From NCBI GenBank assembly GCA_029982875.1, contig JARRCD010000004.1, positions 1 to 41,663 of the forward strand: 41,663 nt of DNA, written 5' to 3'. Below are positions 1 to 7,112 of this stretch, piece after piece (positions within the stretch are counted from its first letter, which is position 1; the number at the start of each line of letters is the position of its first letter). The position numbers and the translations under genes are program-made. The notes under the pieces are model-generated. The model was not told the DNA's origin, ran no database searches, and was given only the letters and a program-made list of their open reading frames with translations. This DNA is from Candidatus Cloacimonadota bacterium. Its GTDB lineage: Bacteria; Cloacimonadota; Cloacimonadia; Cloacimonadales; Cloacimonadaceae.

Positions 1-88
1 ATACGGTGGCTAAAGCCGACCGCCTATCATCTTATCTGCTTATTTGATAATCCCGGATACTCCTTGCATTTGCCGGTGGCTAAAGTTC
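1..88 (+). repeat. REP-like hairpin pair (type b at 4-22, partial type a at 72-88)
   Basis: The core at 4-22 reads CGGTGGCTAAAGCCGACCG and folds as GGTGGC-TAAA-GCC(G)ACC with a single bulged base. It is followed by the arm CCTATCATCTTAT that marks type b copies elsewhere in the window. A second core starts at 72 (CCGGTGGCTAAAG) but decays after the loop. The same family recurs at 28760-29075 and 40823-40899. The hairpin reading is supported by stem covariation between copies. The window begins inside this repeat cluster, so more copies may lie upstream. Confidence 0.75.
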
Positions 89-96
89 CTATACTT

Positions 97-220
97 ATTT
101 TGAGTTAATCCATCCAGTGCTCCTGCATCATCCTGGATATTTTGAGTTAATCCATCCAGTGCTCCTGCATCATCCTGGATATTTTGAGTTAATCCATCCA
201 GTGCTCCTGCATCATCCTGG
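97..220. repeat. 42-bp tandem repeat, three copies
   Basis: Three near-perfect consecutive units begin at 97, 139 and 181, each starting ATTTTGAGTTAATCC. The 42-bp period is a multiple of three, so the minus strand could in principle read a 14-residue peptide repeat (DDAGALDGLTQN is part of it). The surrounding frame has no recognisable start signal or homology, so I treat it as a non-coding minisatellite. A fourth unit starts at 223 (ATTTTG) and breaks off. Confidence 0.85.
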
Positions 221-232
221 TAATTTTGCGAT

Positions 233-250
233 ACCCCTCGCGAGAGGGGT
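233..250. repeat. perfect 7-bp hairpin with GCGA tetraloop
   Basis: ACCCCTC-GCGA-GAGGGGT is a perfect inverted repeat directly after the 42-bp minisatellite. On the plus strand the loop is a GNRA tetraloop. No T-run follows on either side, so it does not look like a standard intrinsic terminator. Its role is unknown. The rest of 251-417 shows no gene. Confidence 0.7.
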
Positions 251-368
251 TGTAGATACCTGTTAGCGCCGGATTCCGTTCCACCAAAGACAGCGTAGTT
301 GCATAGCACTCTGCAATTTGTCTCCTTCCAATTCGTCTTGGCTTTAAGTCCTGATAAAGTCGGCTTCG

Positions 369-385
369 GGACTTGATCTGGACTT
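369..385 (+). repeat. 17-bp dispersed repeat GGACTTGATCTGGACTT
   Basis: This sequence occurs again, reverse-complemented, at 29442-29458, and a partial copy in the same orientation lies at 29473-29487. All copies are intergenic. It is a short member of the dispersed repeat complement of this genome; no function is inferred. Confidence 0.6.
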
Positions 386-417
386 GAACCTGACACAGAA
401 TCAAATTTCAGAACCAA

Positions 418-445
418 TTGTCAGGGAAGTGTCCAGGTCTAAGAT
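418..445 (+). promoter_or_regulatory. predicted promoter of the 481-918 gene
   Basis: A -35 box TTGTCA (418-423) and a -10 box TAAGAT (440-445) are separated by 16 nt. Transcription would begin near 452, giving a short leader with a purine-rich ribosome binding region (AAGGAAAGGAGAAGG) just before the ATG at 481. The 16-nt spacing matches other promoters predicted in this window. Confidence 0.5.
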
Positions 446-480
446 AGTGAGGGCAAAATAACGAAGGAAAGGAGAAGGAA

Positions 481-918
481 ATGAAGGTCAAATTCAAGAA
501 TCTACTCATGGGATACACTGGCAAGGCGGATGACTCGGTAATCTATTTCAGTCCCAAATTAGGACGTTACATCATCCGCAGAGCGCCGAAATATGTGGAG
601 GGCGAGCATCACCGGAGATTTGCGCAAATCCAGAAGGCGATTTTTGCGATCGCGCCTTCGACAGCTTTTAAGCAGGATCTAAAAGATTATTTGGTGCTAT
701 ATAACGGTCTCAGGTCCCAGCGCAATGCTCCGATTCAGAGCTGGAATATGTTATATAGCAAAATGATGTGGAATATGCATCATATCTATAAGGTGGATCT
801 GAGCAGCATCCGTCGGGAAGATTTACCAGATTTGCCCTGTCAAAGCGTGGCCAGGGCAGTGGAAGCGGGATTGCTGCCCAAAGTAAAAGGCTATGAGGCT
901 TTTCAGAGCGAGATCTAA
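481..918 (+). CDS. conserved-looking hypothetical protein, 145 aa
   Basis: I do not recognise this protein. It is basic and soluble, with no signal peptide or membrane segment. The N-terminal 40 residues (GYTGKADDSVIYFSPKLGR) look like a short beta-rich module, and the middle (about 55-105) is rich in aromatic and helix-forming residues. A strong AAGGAAAGGAGAAGG site lies 5-15 nt upstream of the ATG and a plausible promoter lies at 418-445, so the gene is likely real. It stands alone between a repeat-rich region and the tRNA-Gly gene. No function can be assigned from sequence alone. Confidence 0.8.
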   Translation: MKVKFKNLLMGYTGKADDSVIYFSPKLGRYIIRRAPKYVEGEHHRRFAQIQKAIFAIAPSTAFKQDLKDYLVLYNGLRSQRNAPIQSWNMLYSKMMWNMHHIYKVDLSSIRREDLPDLPCQSVARAVEAGLLPKVKGYEAFQSEI

Positions 919-1076
919 GGCCCACTTATAGTACTGCTCCTGAATAGGATGCTATCGCAAAGCACATCCCGCCGGGACTCTTTGCTGATAATATGTTATC
1001 CAGAGGGGCTCCGGTCTCGCGCATTGGATAGACAGCGCCCTATAGATTGAGCTTAGGGAGAGGGATGCAAATTTGC

Positions 1077-1105
1077 TTGACATCAAAGGCGGGATAAAAG
1101 ATCTT
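1077..1105 (+). promoter_or_regulatory. possible promoter of tRNA-Gly
   Basis: A perfect TTGACA lies at 1077-1082, followed 17 nt later by GATCTT, a poor -10 match. The predicted start would be about 5 nt before the mature tRNA. The -35 box is convincing; the -10 is weak, so the exact start is uncertain. Confidence 0.35.
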
Positions 1106-1116
1106 GCGTTTACCGA

Positions 1117-1192
1117 GCGGGCATAGCTCAGTTGGTAGAGCATTAGCTTCCCAAGCTGAGGGTCGCGGGTTCGAGTCCCGTTGCCCGCTCCA
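1117..1192 (+). tRNA. tRNA-Gly, anticodon CCC
   Basis: A complete 76-nt cloverleaf is visible. The acceptor arm is GCGGGCA/TGCCCGC with discriminator T, which fits bacterial tRNA-Gly, and the CCA end is genome-encoded (1190-1192). The anticodon arm is TTAGC-TTCCCAA-GCTGA, placing CCC at the anticodon for GGG codons. The T arm is GCGGG-TTCGAGT-CCCGT. It stands alone and converges on the end of tsaD. An open frame on the opposite strand (reading NGAGNGTRTRDPQLGK) is the usual antisense-tRNA artefact. Confidence 0.97.
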
Positions 1193-1255
1193 TTTTTTAT
1201 CGCGGAAGTCAATCTCGCTTGGGATGAAGTCTATAAGCTCAAGTGTGCCTACATC

Positions 1256-2266
1256 TTATAGCAATCTGGTGCCTTTTTGGGAGGTGGCATTCACCGAGAG
1301 TGGCGCAAAAAGACCGGCTTTATATTTGGGGATGGCTGCAGCAGCTACCATGGCAGCATTATCCATGCAGAGTTGGAGCGAGGGATAGAAAACGCGGATA
1401 TGATGAGCTTTTGCTTTTTGAGTTAGTCCTTCCCTCAAGGCTGAATTTGCCGCCACCCCTCCGGCGATGAGGATTTTATCGAGTTTGAGCTTTTGCGCTT
1501 TGCGGATGGATTTTCGGATGAGGGGACCCACGATGGCAGCTTGGATGCTGGCCGCAATATCCTTTTGATGAGTTTGCAAAAAAGCCGGACTTTGCTGCTG
1601 AATGTAGTTTCTGATGGCGGTTTTCAGGCCGCTATAGCTAAAATCATAGTTATCTTTATCGGCCATGGGATTGGGTAAATTCACAAAAGAGGTATCTCCT
1701 CCTTGAGCCAGGTTATCTATAATTGGGCCTCCGGGGAAGCCCAGACCGAGAAGTTTGGCAGCCTTATCAAAGGTTTCACCGGCGGCATCATCCAAGGTCC
1801 GGCCTACAATCTCAAAGACCGTGTCTGTCTCAAAATGTACCAGTTCTGTATGTCCTCCGGAGACTACCAGCGCCAAAAAGGGCGGGTTAAGCTCTGGATG
1901 ATCGATATAATTTGCAAAGATATGACTTAAAAGGTGATTCACGGTTATCAGGGGTTTTTGCAAGCTCCAGGCCAGAGCCTTAGCAAAGGAGAGACCCACG
2001 AGCAGAGAGCCGATCAGGCCGGGATTGATCGAAACGGCGATCGCGCTGATATCCTGCAATTCCAGATGGGATTTTGCAAGGGCTAATTGACTGAGCTGCA
2101 TGATGTTTTTCATGTGCAAGCGGGAAGCCAATTCCGGCAAAACCCCGCCGAATTCCAGATGCTCGGGTTGACTTGAGATGAGATTGACCAGAATCTGGTA
2201 GTCAGTATCCAGGATGGCTACAGAAGTATCATCGCAAGAGGATTCAAAAGCGAGGATGAAACTCAT
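1256..2266 (-). CDS. tsaD: tRNA N6-adenosine threonylcarbamoyltransferase TsaD
   Basis: TsaD transfers the threonylcarbamoyl group from threonylcarbamoyl-AMP to A37 of ANN-decoding tRNAs (t6A synthesis), in the cytoplasm with TsaB and TsaE. The 336-residue length is typical. The metal-binding His pair is seen in VNHLLSHI (H111, H115) and the third ligand in CMDNAAM (D302). Other family landmarks are ESSCDDTS near the N-terminus, VSGGHT, TLDDAAGETFDK and IAGGVAANS. The start overlaps the stop of the upstream YbbR-like gene by 4 nt (ATGA), so the two are probably translationally coupled. It is the last gene of the run that starts with glycogen enzymes. A TsaC-like domain is encoded elsewhere in the window (19491-20603); tsaB and tsaE are not here. 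Confidence 0.97.
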   Translation of the reverse strand: MSFILAFESSCDDTSVAILDTDYQILVNLISSQPEHLEFGGVLPELASRLHMKNIMQLSQLALAKSHLELQDISAIAVSINPGLIGSLLVGLSFAKALAWSLQKPLITVNHLLSHIFANYIDHPELNPPFLALVVSGGHTELVHFETDTVFEIVGRTLDDAAGETFDKAAKLLGLGFPGGPIIDNLAQGGDTSFVNLPNPMADKDNYDFSYSGLKTAIRNYIQQQSPAFLQTHQKDIAASIQAAIVGPLIRKSIRKAQKLKLDKILIAGGVAANSALREGLTQKAKAHHIRVFYPSLQLCMDNAAMVAAAAIPKYKAGLFAPLSVNATSQKGTRLL

Positions 2267-3129
2267 TTACGAGCTCGGACTTTATCCGGCGTGAGAGCAA
2301 TGATCTTGATTCCTTCAGGAGGATTGGCCAGCACGCGGAAGAGACTATCTTCGTTTGCTGCGACGCTGATGAAAGCACTCAAATATGCGGGTGACAAAGT
2401 ATCCAAAATAGCCGCAGGAGCCTGGACTCTGATCGCTATTTGAGCTGGGATATAGCCGGGAGGTAAGGAAATATTGGGAAAGACTTTGGTCAGCTCCTGG
2501 ATCCCGGAAATGCTCAGTAAAACCTTGGTATCGGAAATCGTGATATCTGGTGAAGGCGCTTGCAGAGATAGTTCCACGCTGCTTTGATTAATATCCTCTG
2601 GGTGCAATTTGGCAGTATTGATATGTTCAATGCCCTGGATTTTGCTTTGGGGTCCGAAGATCGTTACCTGTTTAGGATTGATGGTATAGCGCAATTCAGA
2701 TAATCTGCTGCGGGTATAGGGACTGGCAAAATCAAGTTGGACGGGAACCGTCTTTTGATGGAACACATCGGCTTGGATAGAGAATTGTTCGGCTTCTGCG
2801 GGAGACAAGGAAGTGAGCTTGATATTTTCCGGCAGATCGATGAAATAATCCTGCAGCATGATAGTCTTGGTATTGGGAGTGATATTGCTTCCATCCACGT
2901 TCACTTTGGGTTTAGCCACCTGTAATCTGATGATATCCATCCCTTTCCCCCGCACTGCAAAGGGAATGGTTTCAGGGATATTTTCCAGAGTAATATCTGC
3001 AGGCAGGGAACTGAGATTCAGAGGTAAATCTACAACACTGCGTTGCTCTGACACCAGCACAAATTGGAGCCAGAGTACAATCGCCAACAAGATGGATATA
3101 AGGCGGAGACCGATATCACCTTTGAGCAT
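2263..3129 (-). CDS. YbbR/CdaR-like membrane-anchored protein
   Basis: The protein has 288 residues. One hydrophobic anchor lies at about 8-27 (LRLISILLAIVLWLQFVLVS), and the remainder is predicted outside the inner membrane and built of repeated YbbR-type beta domains of about 80 residues. In Firmicutes such proteins (CdaR) regulate the diadenylate cyclase CdaA. No cdaA is adjacent here, so a role in c-di-AMP control is only possible by analogy. The gene starts 3 nt after the response regulator stop and overlaps tsaD by 4 nt. No strong Shine-Dalgarno site is seen, which suggests coupling to the upstream gene. Confidence 0.8.
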   Translation of the reverse strand: MLKGDIGLRLISILLAIVLWLQFVLVSEQRSVVDLPLNLSSLPADITLENIPETIPFAVRGKGMDIIRLQVAKPKVNVDGSNITPNTKTIMLQDYFIDLPENIKLTSLSPAEAEQFSIQADVFHQKTVPVQLDFASPYTRSRLSELRYTINPKQVTIFGPQSKIQGIEHINTAKLHPEDINQSSVELSLQAPSPDITISDTKVLLSISGIQELTKVFPNISLPPGYIPAQIAIRVQAPAAILDTLSPAYLSAFISVAANEDSLFRVLANPPEGIKIIALTPDKVRARK

Positions 3130-3132
3130 GAT

Positions 3133-4554
3133 TCAGATTTCTTCGTTTTCTGCGGGATAAATTCCCAATTGCTTGATTTTCTTGTATAAAGTAGACCGCT
3201 CAATGCCTATCTCACGAGCCGTCTTGGAAACTTGCCAATGATTGCGCTCGAGATGATAGGAAAAATAATCCCTTTCATATTCAGCGATGCTGTCTTTGTA
3301 ATTCCGGATTTGCAGGTATCTGGCAGTATCCATCTCATTTGCTTCATTGAAGCCGGCTTTACGCTGTTCCAGATGCTTCAAGATAATGGCATTGCTGATA
3401 TTTTTTTCGTTGATCATGATGAACTTGCAAAAATTTCTCAATTCCCTGATGTTTCCCGGCCAAGGATAGCTGAGAAGATCGTCTTTGAGGGTGGTGAGAT
3501 CCAATTGTTCGTTAATATTATATCGACTTGAAAAGCTGGTGAGAAAAAAGCTCATCAGCAGAAGGATATCTTCTTCACGCTCCCGCAAAGGTGGCATCTC
3601 CACTATATTGCCTTCAATGCGGTAAAAGAAATCCTGTCTGAATCTATCGCGATTTGTAAGTAGATTCATATCTGCATTGGTGGCAAAAATAAGGCGGGTA
3701 TTTACTTTTTTCATGGCACCACCTACTACTTGGATCTCTTTGTTTTCAATGGCACGCAGGATCTTGGATTGAGAGATCAAGGAGAGATTGGTAATTTCAT
3801 CTAAAAAGAGCAAACCATCACTGCATTCCTCAAAGAAACCGGCTTTACTGCGATCTGCGCTGGGAAGGCTGCCTTTGGCATGGCCAAACAGCTCACTTTC
3901 GATGATAGTTTCGGTTAGTGCCGAGCAATTCAGGGTGTGAAAAGGTTTGCCAAAACGGCGGGAACTGATATAATAGAAATTTGCCGCCACTTCTTTTCCG
4001 GTGCCTGTCTCCCCGATCAAAAACACATCTTCATCCACTTCTGCCAATTTGTGAATCTGTTCACGAACTCGTTTGATGGCAGCACTTTCACCGATGAAGG
4101 GAAAGGAGCGGTTAAATTGTTTTTTGAGATTGATATACTCAATCTGCAGGCCGATATGCTCCTCTTCCTGACGTTTCAGGGTAATGGCGTTTTCGATATG
4201 TAGCAGCAATTGATTGATGCTGAAATTGCTACCTTTCTCAATGAAATGATAGGCACCCAAAGCACGGATTTCTTTGACTTGGGAAGAAGAAACCTCACCT
4301 GAGATCACGATCACCTTGTAATTCAGATCCATTTTTTCCTTGAGCTGTTTGAGCACCTGAACGCCATTTAGCTTGCTCCCTACCAAGTACACATCCAAGA
4401 GAACCACATCCGGATTAAAGAGCCTGAGTTCCTCAAAAAAGAGATCGGAATTTGCCGTGATCAATACTTCATAAGAATAGCGTTTCAGGACCAATGCGAT
4501 CTGATCCGCTAAGACTATATCATCTTCCAAGATTAATACTTTGCCTTTGGACAT
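3133..4554 (-). CDS. NtrC-type response regulator with degenerate GAFTGA loop
   Basis: The domain order is that of NtrC: receiver (about 1-125), AAA+ ATPase (about 150-385), Fis-type helix-turn-helix (about 430-468). In the receiver the acidic pair D11/D12, phospho-acceptor D54, S85 and K107 are present. The ATPase has Walker A GETGTGKE (181-188) and Walker B with D252-E253. The segment that normally reads GAFTGA and contacts sigma-54 reads GSLPSA (228-233). This predicts that the protein cannot remodel sigma-54 polymerase in the usual way. The C-terminal helix-turn-helix (SKTAREIGIERSTLYKKIK) is intact, so DNA binding is likely retained. A GAGGTAA ribosome site precedes the ATG. It lies 5 nt downstream of the GH57 gene; a cognate kinase is not in the window. 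Confidence 0.93.
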   Translation of the reverse strand: MSKGKVLILEDDIVLADQIALVLKRYSYEVLITANSDLFFEELRLFNPDVVLLDVYLVGSKLNGVQVLKQLKEKMDLNYKVIVISGEVSSSQVKEIRALGAYHFIEKGSNFSINQLLLHIENAITLKRQEEEHIGLQIEYINLKKQFNRSFPFIGESAAIKRVREQIHKLAEVDEDVFLIGETGTGKEVAANFYYISSRRFGKPFHTLNCSALTETIIESELFGHAKGSLPSADRSKAGFFEECSDGLLFLDEITNLSLISQSKILRAIENKEIQVVGGAMKKVNTRLIFATNADMNLLTNRDRFRQDFFYRIEGNIVEMPPLREREEDILLLMSFFLTSFSSRYNINEQLDLTTLKDDLLSYPWPGNIRELRNFCKFIMINEKNISNAIILKHLEQRKAGFNEANEMDTARYLQIRNYKDSIAEYERDYFSYHLERNHWQVSKTAREIGIERSTLYKKIKQLGIYPAENEEI

Positions 4555-4559
4555 AGCTT

Positions 4560-5759
4560 TTACCTCAAAAGTCTTTCTTCGAGCTCTGCGAGAGCATTAA
4601 TATAATATATGTAAGCTTGATCCGGCGAATCATAGGGAGAGAAATATTTGTGCACGTCACCATCCTGGAAATATTTGGAGGCCATATAATAAAAGTGATC
4701 CGAAGTACTCAGCATCCGGGCCAGTTTGAGCAGGTCCTCATCCCCCTTGGCTTTGATGCGGTCAAAAAGCTGATACAGGGTCTCGATGGCATTGCGTTGC
4801 ATATCATTCTCCAGCCATGCGGAAAGGTCACGTTGCTCGTCGGCCCAGGATACGGCTTCGGGGAAAGAAATGGATTCCTGCTGATAATTTGCCAACGCAG
4901 AGGTCTGACAGGGATTCGCAAAGCCCAGATGATCATGCTTGAGCACTTCTGCAGGGAAATGCCGCATAAACTCAAAGATCCCGCTCTCCGCCCACTGATG
5001 CTCGCCGAAAGTCTCGTAATCCATAAAAAGATTGAGAAATTGATTGTGTCCCTTTTTCTCGTTCAGCGTCAATTTGTCTATCCAATTTACGAATTTATCC
5101 ACAGTAAGTGGGTATTCAGGCCAATCCCGATTGGAAAAGCGGAAGGCAATGTCATCCGCCAATTGATAGTACTTGAGCAGGAGATTGATGCGTTTGCTAT
5201 AGTTTTTGTAAGCATACAAAGGAGAACGCCATTGCAGGATACGGTCCACACCTTCCGTGAGGATGGTCTTAAAGCCCTCTACTTCAAAGATCAAATCCGA
5301 AAGCCGGTCTTGATAGATAAGCTCTGTATTGCGAAAGGTCTCGGTATAGTAAGAGAATTCTCTCTGCATCAAGTCACGATGCATGGATACCTGATCCAGG
5401 AATTCATTGGAATCATACAAAAAAGCCAAAGAGTGGTAATATGTTTCACCCAAAAGCTCCACACACCCAGTATCCACGAGGGCTTTGAAGGAATCCAGGG
5501 TCTCGGGGCTATAGAGCTTAAATTGCTCGATGGCGGTACCGGTGATGCTAAAGGCAATCTTAAACCTGCCTTCGTGCTTTAAGATGAGCTCCAGCAAGAG
5601 TTTATTTGTGGGCAGGTAACATTTCTGGGCGACCTTTTTCATCACATCACTATTGAGCTTATCATCAAATATAGGGGTTCCCTGCCCGATATCCAGGACA
5701 TTGTAATGTCTGAGGCGGTAGGGCTGATGGACCTGAAAGTAAAATACGATATTCAGCAT
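4560..5759 (-). CDS. glycoside hydrolase family 57 (alpha-amylase/glucanotransferase type)
   Basis: GH57 enzymes cleave or transfer alpha-1,4-glucan chains with a retaining mechanism. Family landmarks are VHQPYR (HQP at 11-13), ELLGETYYHSL (101-111), FRNTEL (E146 as likely nucleophile) and FMDYETFGEH (D247 as likely acid/base). At 399 residues it is the short form lacking extra C-terminal domains, and no signal peptide is seen, so it should act in the cytoplasm. An AGGAG site sits 5 nt upstream of the ATG. It follows the GT4 gene by 9 nt and belongs to a GH133-GT4-GH57 set that I know from Bacteroidota glycogen loci. Amylase versus transferase activity cannot be settled from sequence. Confidence 0.92.
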   Translation of the reverse strand: MLNIVFYFQVHQPYRLRHYNVLDIGQGTPIFDDKLNSDVMKKVAQKCYLPTNKLLLELILKHEGRFKIAFSITGTAIEQFKLYSPETLDSFKALVDTGCVELLGETYYHSLAFLYDSNEFLDQVSMHRDLMQREFSYYTETFRNTELIYQDRLSDLIFEVEGFKTILTEGVDRILQWRSPLYAYKNYSKRINLLLKYYQLADDIAFRFSNRDWPEYPLTVDKFVNWIDKLTLNEKKGHNQFLNLFMDYETFGEHQWAESGIFEFMRHFPAEVLKHDHLGFANPCQTSALANYQQESISFPEAVSWADEQRDLSAWLENDMQRNAIETLYQLFDRIKAKGDEDLLKLARMLSTSDHFYYMASKYFQDGDVHKYFSPYDSPDQAYIYYINALAELEERLLR

Positions 5760-5768
5760 GAGAATCTC

Positions 5769-7112
5769 CTAATTGGTCTGCTGGCGCCGATGTGCGGCTA
5801 AGGTTGCGGAATATAGCTGGCGGATCTCTTCGGCAGCTTGTTTCCATTGAATGCGGTTCACTTCGCGCATGCCTTCCAGTCCCATTTTCCGCCTTTTATC
5901 GGGGTTTTCTATCAAGTGATTGATGGTCTCTACCCAGAGGTCTACATCCCAAAAATCTATCTTAAAGGCATGGTTTACCACCTCCGCTACCCCGGATTGT
6001 TTGGAGATGATGGCGGTAATGCCATAGGCCATGGCTTCCAAGGGGCTGATCCCAAAGGGTTCAGAAACTGAGGGTAAAACATATATATCTGCTGCTCGCA
6101 GGATACGTTCTACTTGTTTGCGATTGAGAAATCCGGTAAACAAAAAGCGATTTCTCAGCTTTAACGAAGCAGAGCGGCGCAAGAGTTTCCTGCTCATATC
6201 ACCAGTCCCCGCCATGATGAATCTGGCATCGGGATGAACGGCCAATACCTTTTGTGCCATCTCCAGGAAATAGTCAGGTCCCTTTTGGAGGGTGATTCTG
6301 CCCAAAAACAGGATCACCGGCCCCTTGAAGATGCGTTCCTGGCTCATCACCGCATTTTCGGAAATGGAAAAAGCATTGTGCACGATCCGAATTTTGGCAG
6401 TATCTATGCGATAGCGACTCATGATCATCTGAGCGGTATACTTTGAAACTGCGATGACCAGATCGGCATAGGTCATACCGGCATGCTCGATTTTGTGCAC
6501 CCGTTCATCACCAGGTCCACCAGCTCTATCGAATTCTGTCGCATGGATATGCACCAGTAAAGGCTTTTTGCTGATCTTGCGGGTAATCATCCCCGCGGGA
6601 TAACAAAGCCAATCATGAGCATGAATGAGGTCGTAATCCAGCAATTTGGCAATGCGTTCTGCTCGGAGTGTGAATTCCTGCACCTTTTTGATGAGGTCTT
6701 CTTCCCCGATCAGGTTGTTGGTCAGGTCTTGCCACAATTCTTGTTCCTCAGTCGTCCTTACTTGAGAGAGCCAATACTCCTTTCTGGTAGAAATAGTGAA
6801 GCGTTTGAGATCTGCTACCTGGAAATAGGATTCGGGTCTTTCGCTTATGCCGATGTATTCCAGTCTCTCTCTCATATTGGCAAAGACCTTACTCTCAAAA
6901 ATACTTTGCTTTTTTTGGTCAAAAAATACGGCGGGCAAAGAATCCGCATCGCGTACCTGACGTAAGGGAAAATAGACCATTTCGCGGGTAGGCAACACCA
7001 GATCTATTTGGATGCCAAAGCTCAAAAGAGCTTTCACCATCCCATAGCAAGCCATCCCTAAGCCACCGGAGATCAGAGGTGGAAATTCCCAAGTAAACAT
7101 CAGTATCTTCAT
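5769..7112 (-). CDS. GT4 glycosyltransferase, glycogen-synthase-like
   Basis: This GT-B fold transferase has 447 residues from the chosen start. The N-terminal half carries the nucleotide-sugar enzyme signature WEFPPLISGGLG and HAHDW; the C-terminal half has GRITLQKGPDYF and the EX7E motif in EPFGISPLE. This fits a retaining GT4 enzyme that probably elongates alpha-glucan from a nucleotide-glucose donor. A longer frame extends upstream, but the ATG at 7112 has a near-perfect GGAGGTG site and overlaps the stop of the upstream debranching enzyme as ATGA. The family usually works in glycogen synthesis when beside GH57 and GH133 genes. Donor and acceptor are inferred, not shown. Confidence 0.92.
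   Translation of the reverse strand: MKILMFTWEFPPLISGGLGMACYGMVKALLSFGIQIDLVLPTREMVYFPLRQVRDADSLPAVFFDQKKQSIFESKVFANMRERLEYIGISERPESYFQVADLKRFTISTRKEYWLSQVRTTEEQELWQDLTNNLIGEEDLIKKVQEFTLRAERIAKLLDYDLIHAHDWLCYPAGMITRKISKKPLLVHIHATEFDRAGGPGDERVHKIEHAGMTYADLVIAVSKYTAQMIMSRYRIDTAKIRIVHNAFSISENAVMSQERIFKGPVILFLGRITLQKGPDYFLEMAQKVLAVHPDARFIMAGTGDMSRKLLRRSASLKLRNRFLFTGFLNRKQVERILRAADIYVLPSVSEPFGISPLEAMAYGITAIISKQSGVAEVVNHAFKIDFWDVDLWVETINHLIENPDKRRKMGLEGMREVNRIQWKQAAEEIRQLYSATLAAHRRQQTN

Noticed and set aside
40-417. Minus-strand open frame of 125 codons with a repeated DDAGALDGLTQN peptide
   Set aside because: It runs across a minisatellite, a hairpin and a dispersed 17-mer, has no ribosome site and resembles no protein; the frame stays open because the repeat period is a multiple of three.
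952-1212. Minus-strand open frame across tRNA-Gly
   Set aside because: The peptide NGAGNGTRTRDPQLGK is the familiar antisense reading of a tRNA gene.
4617-5582. Plus-strand open frame of 321 codons
   Set aside because: It lies wholly inside the well-supported GH57 gene on the opposite strand and has no family features.
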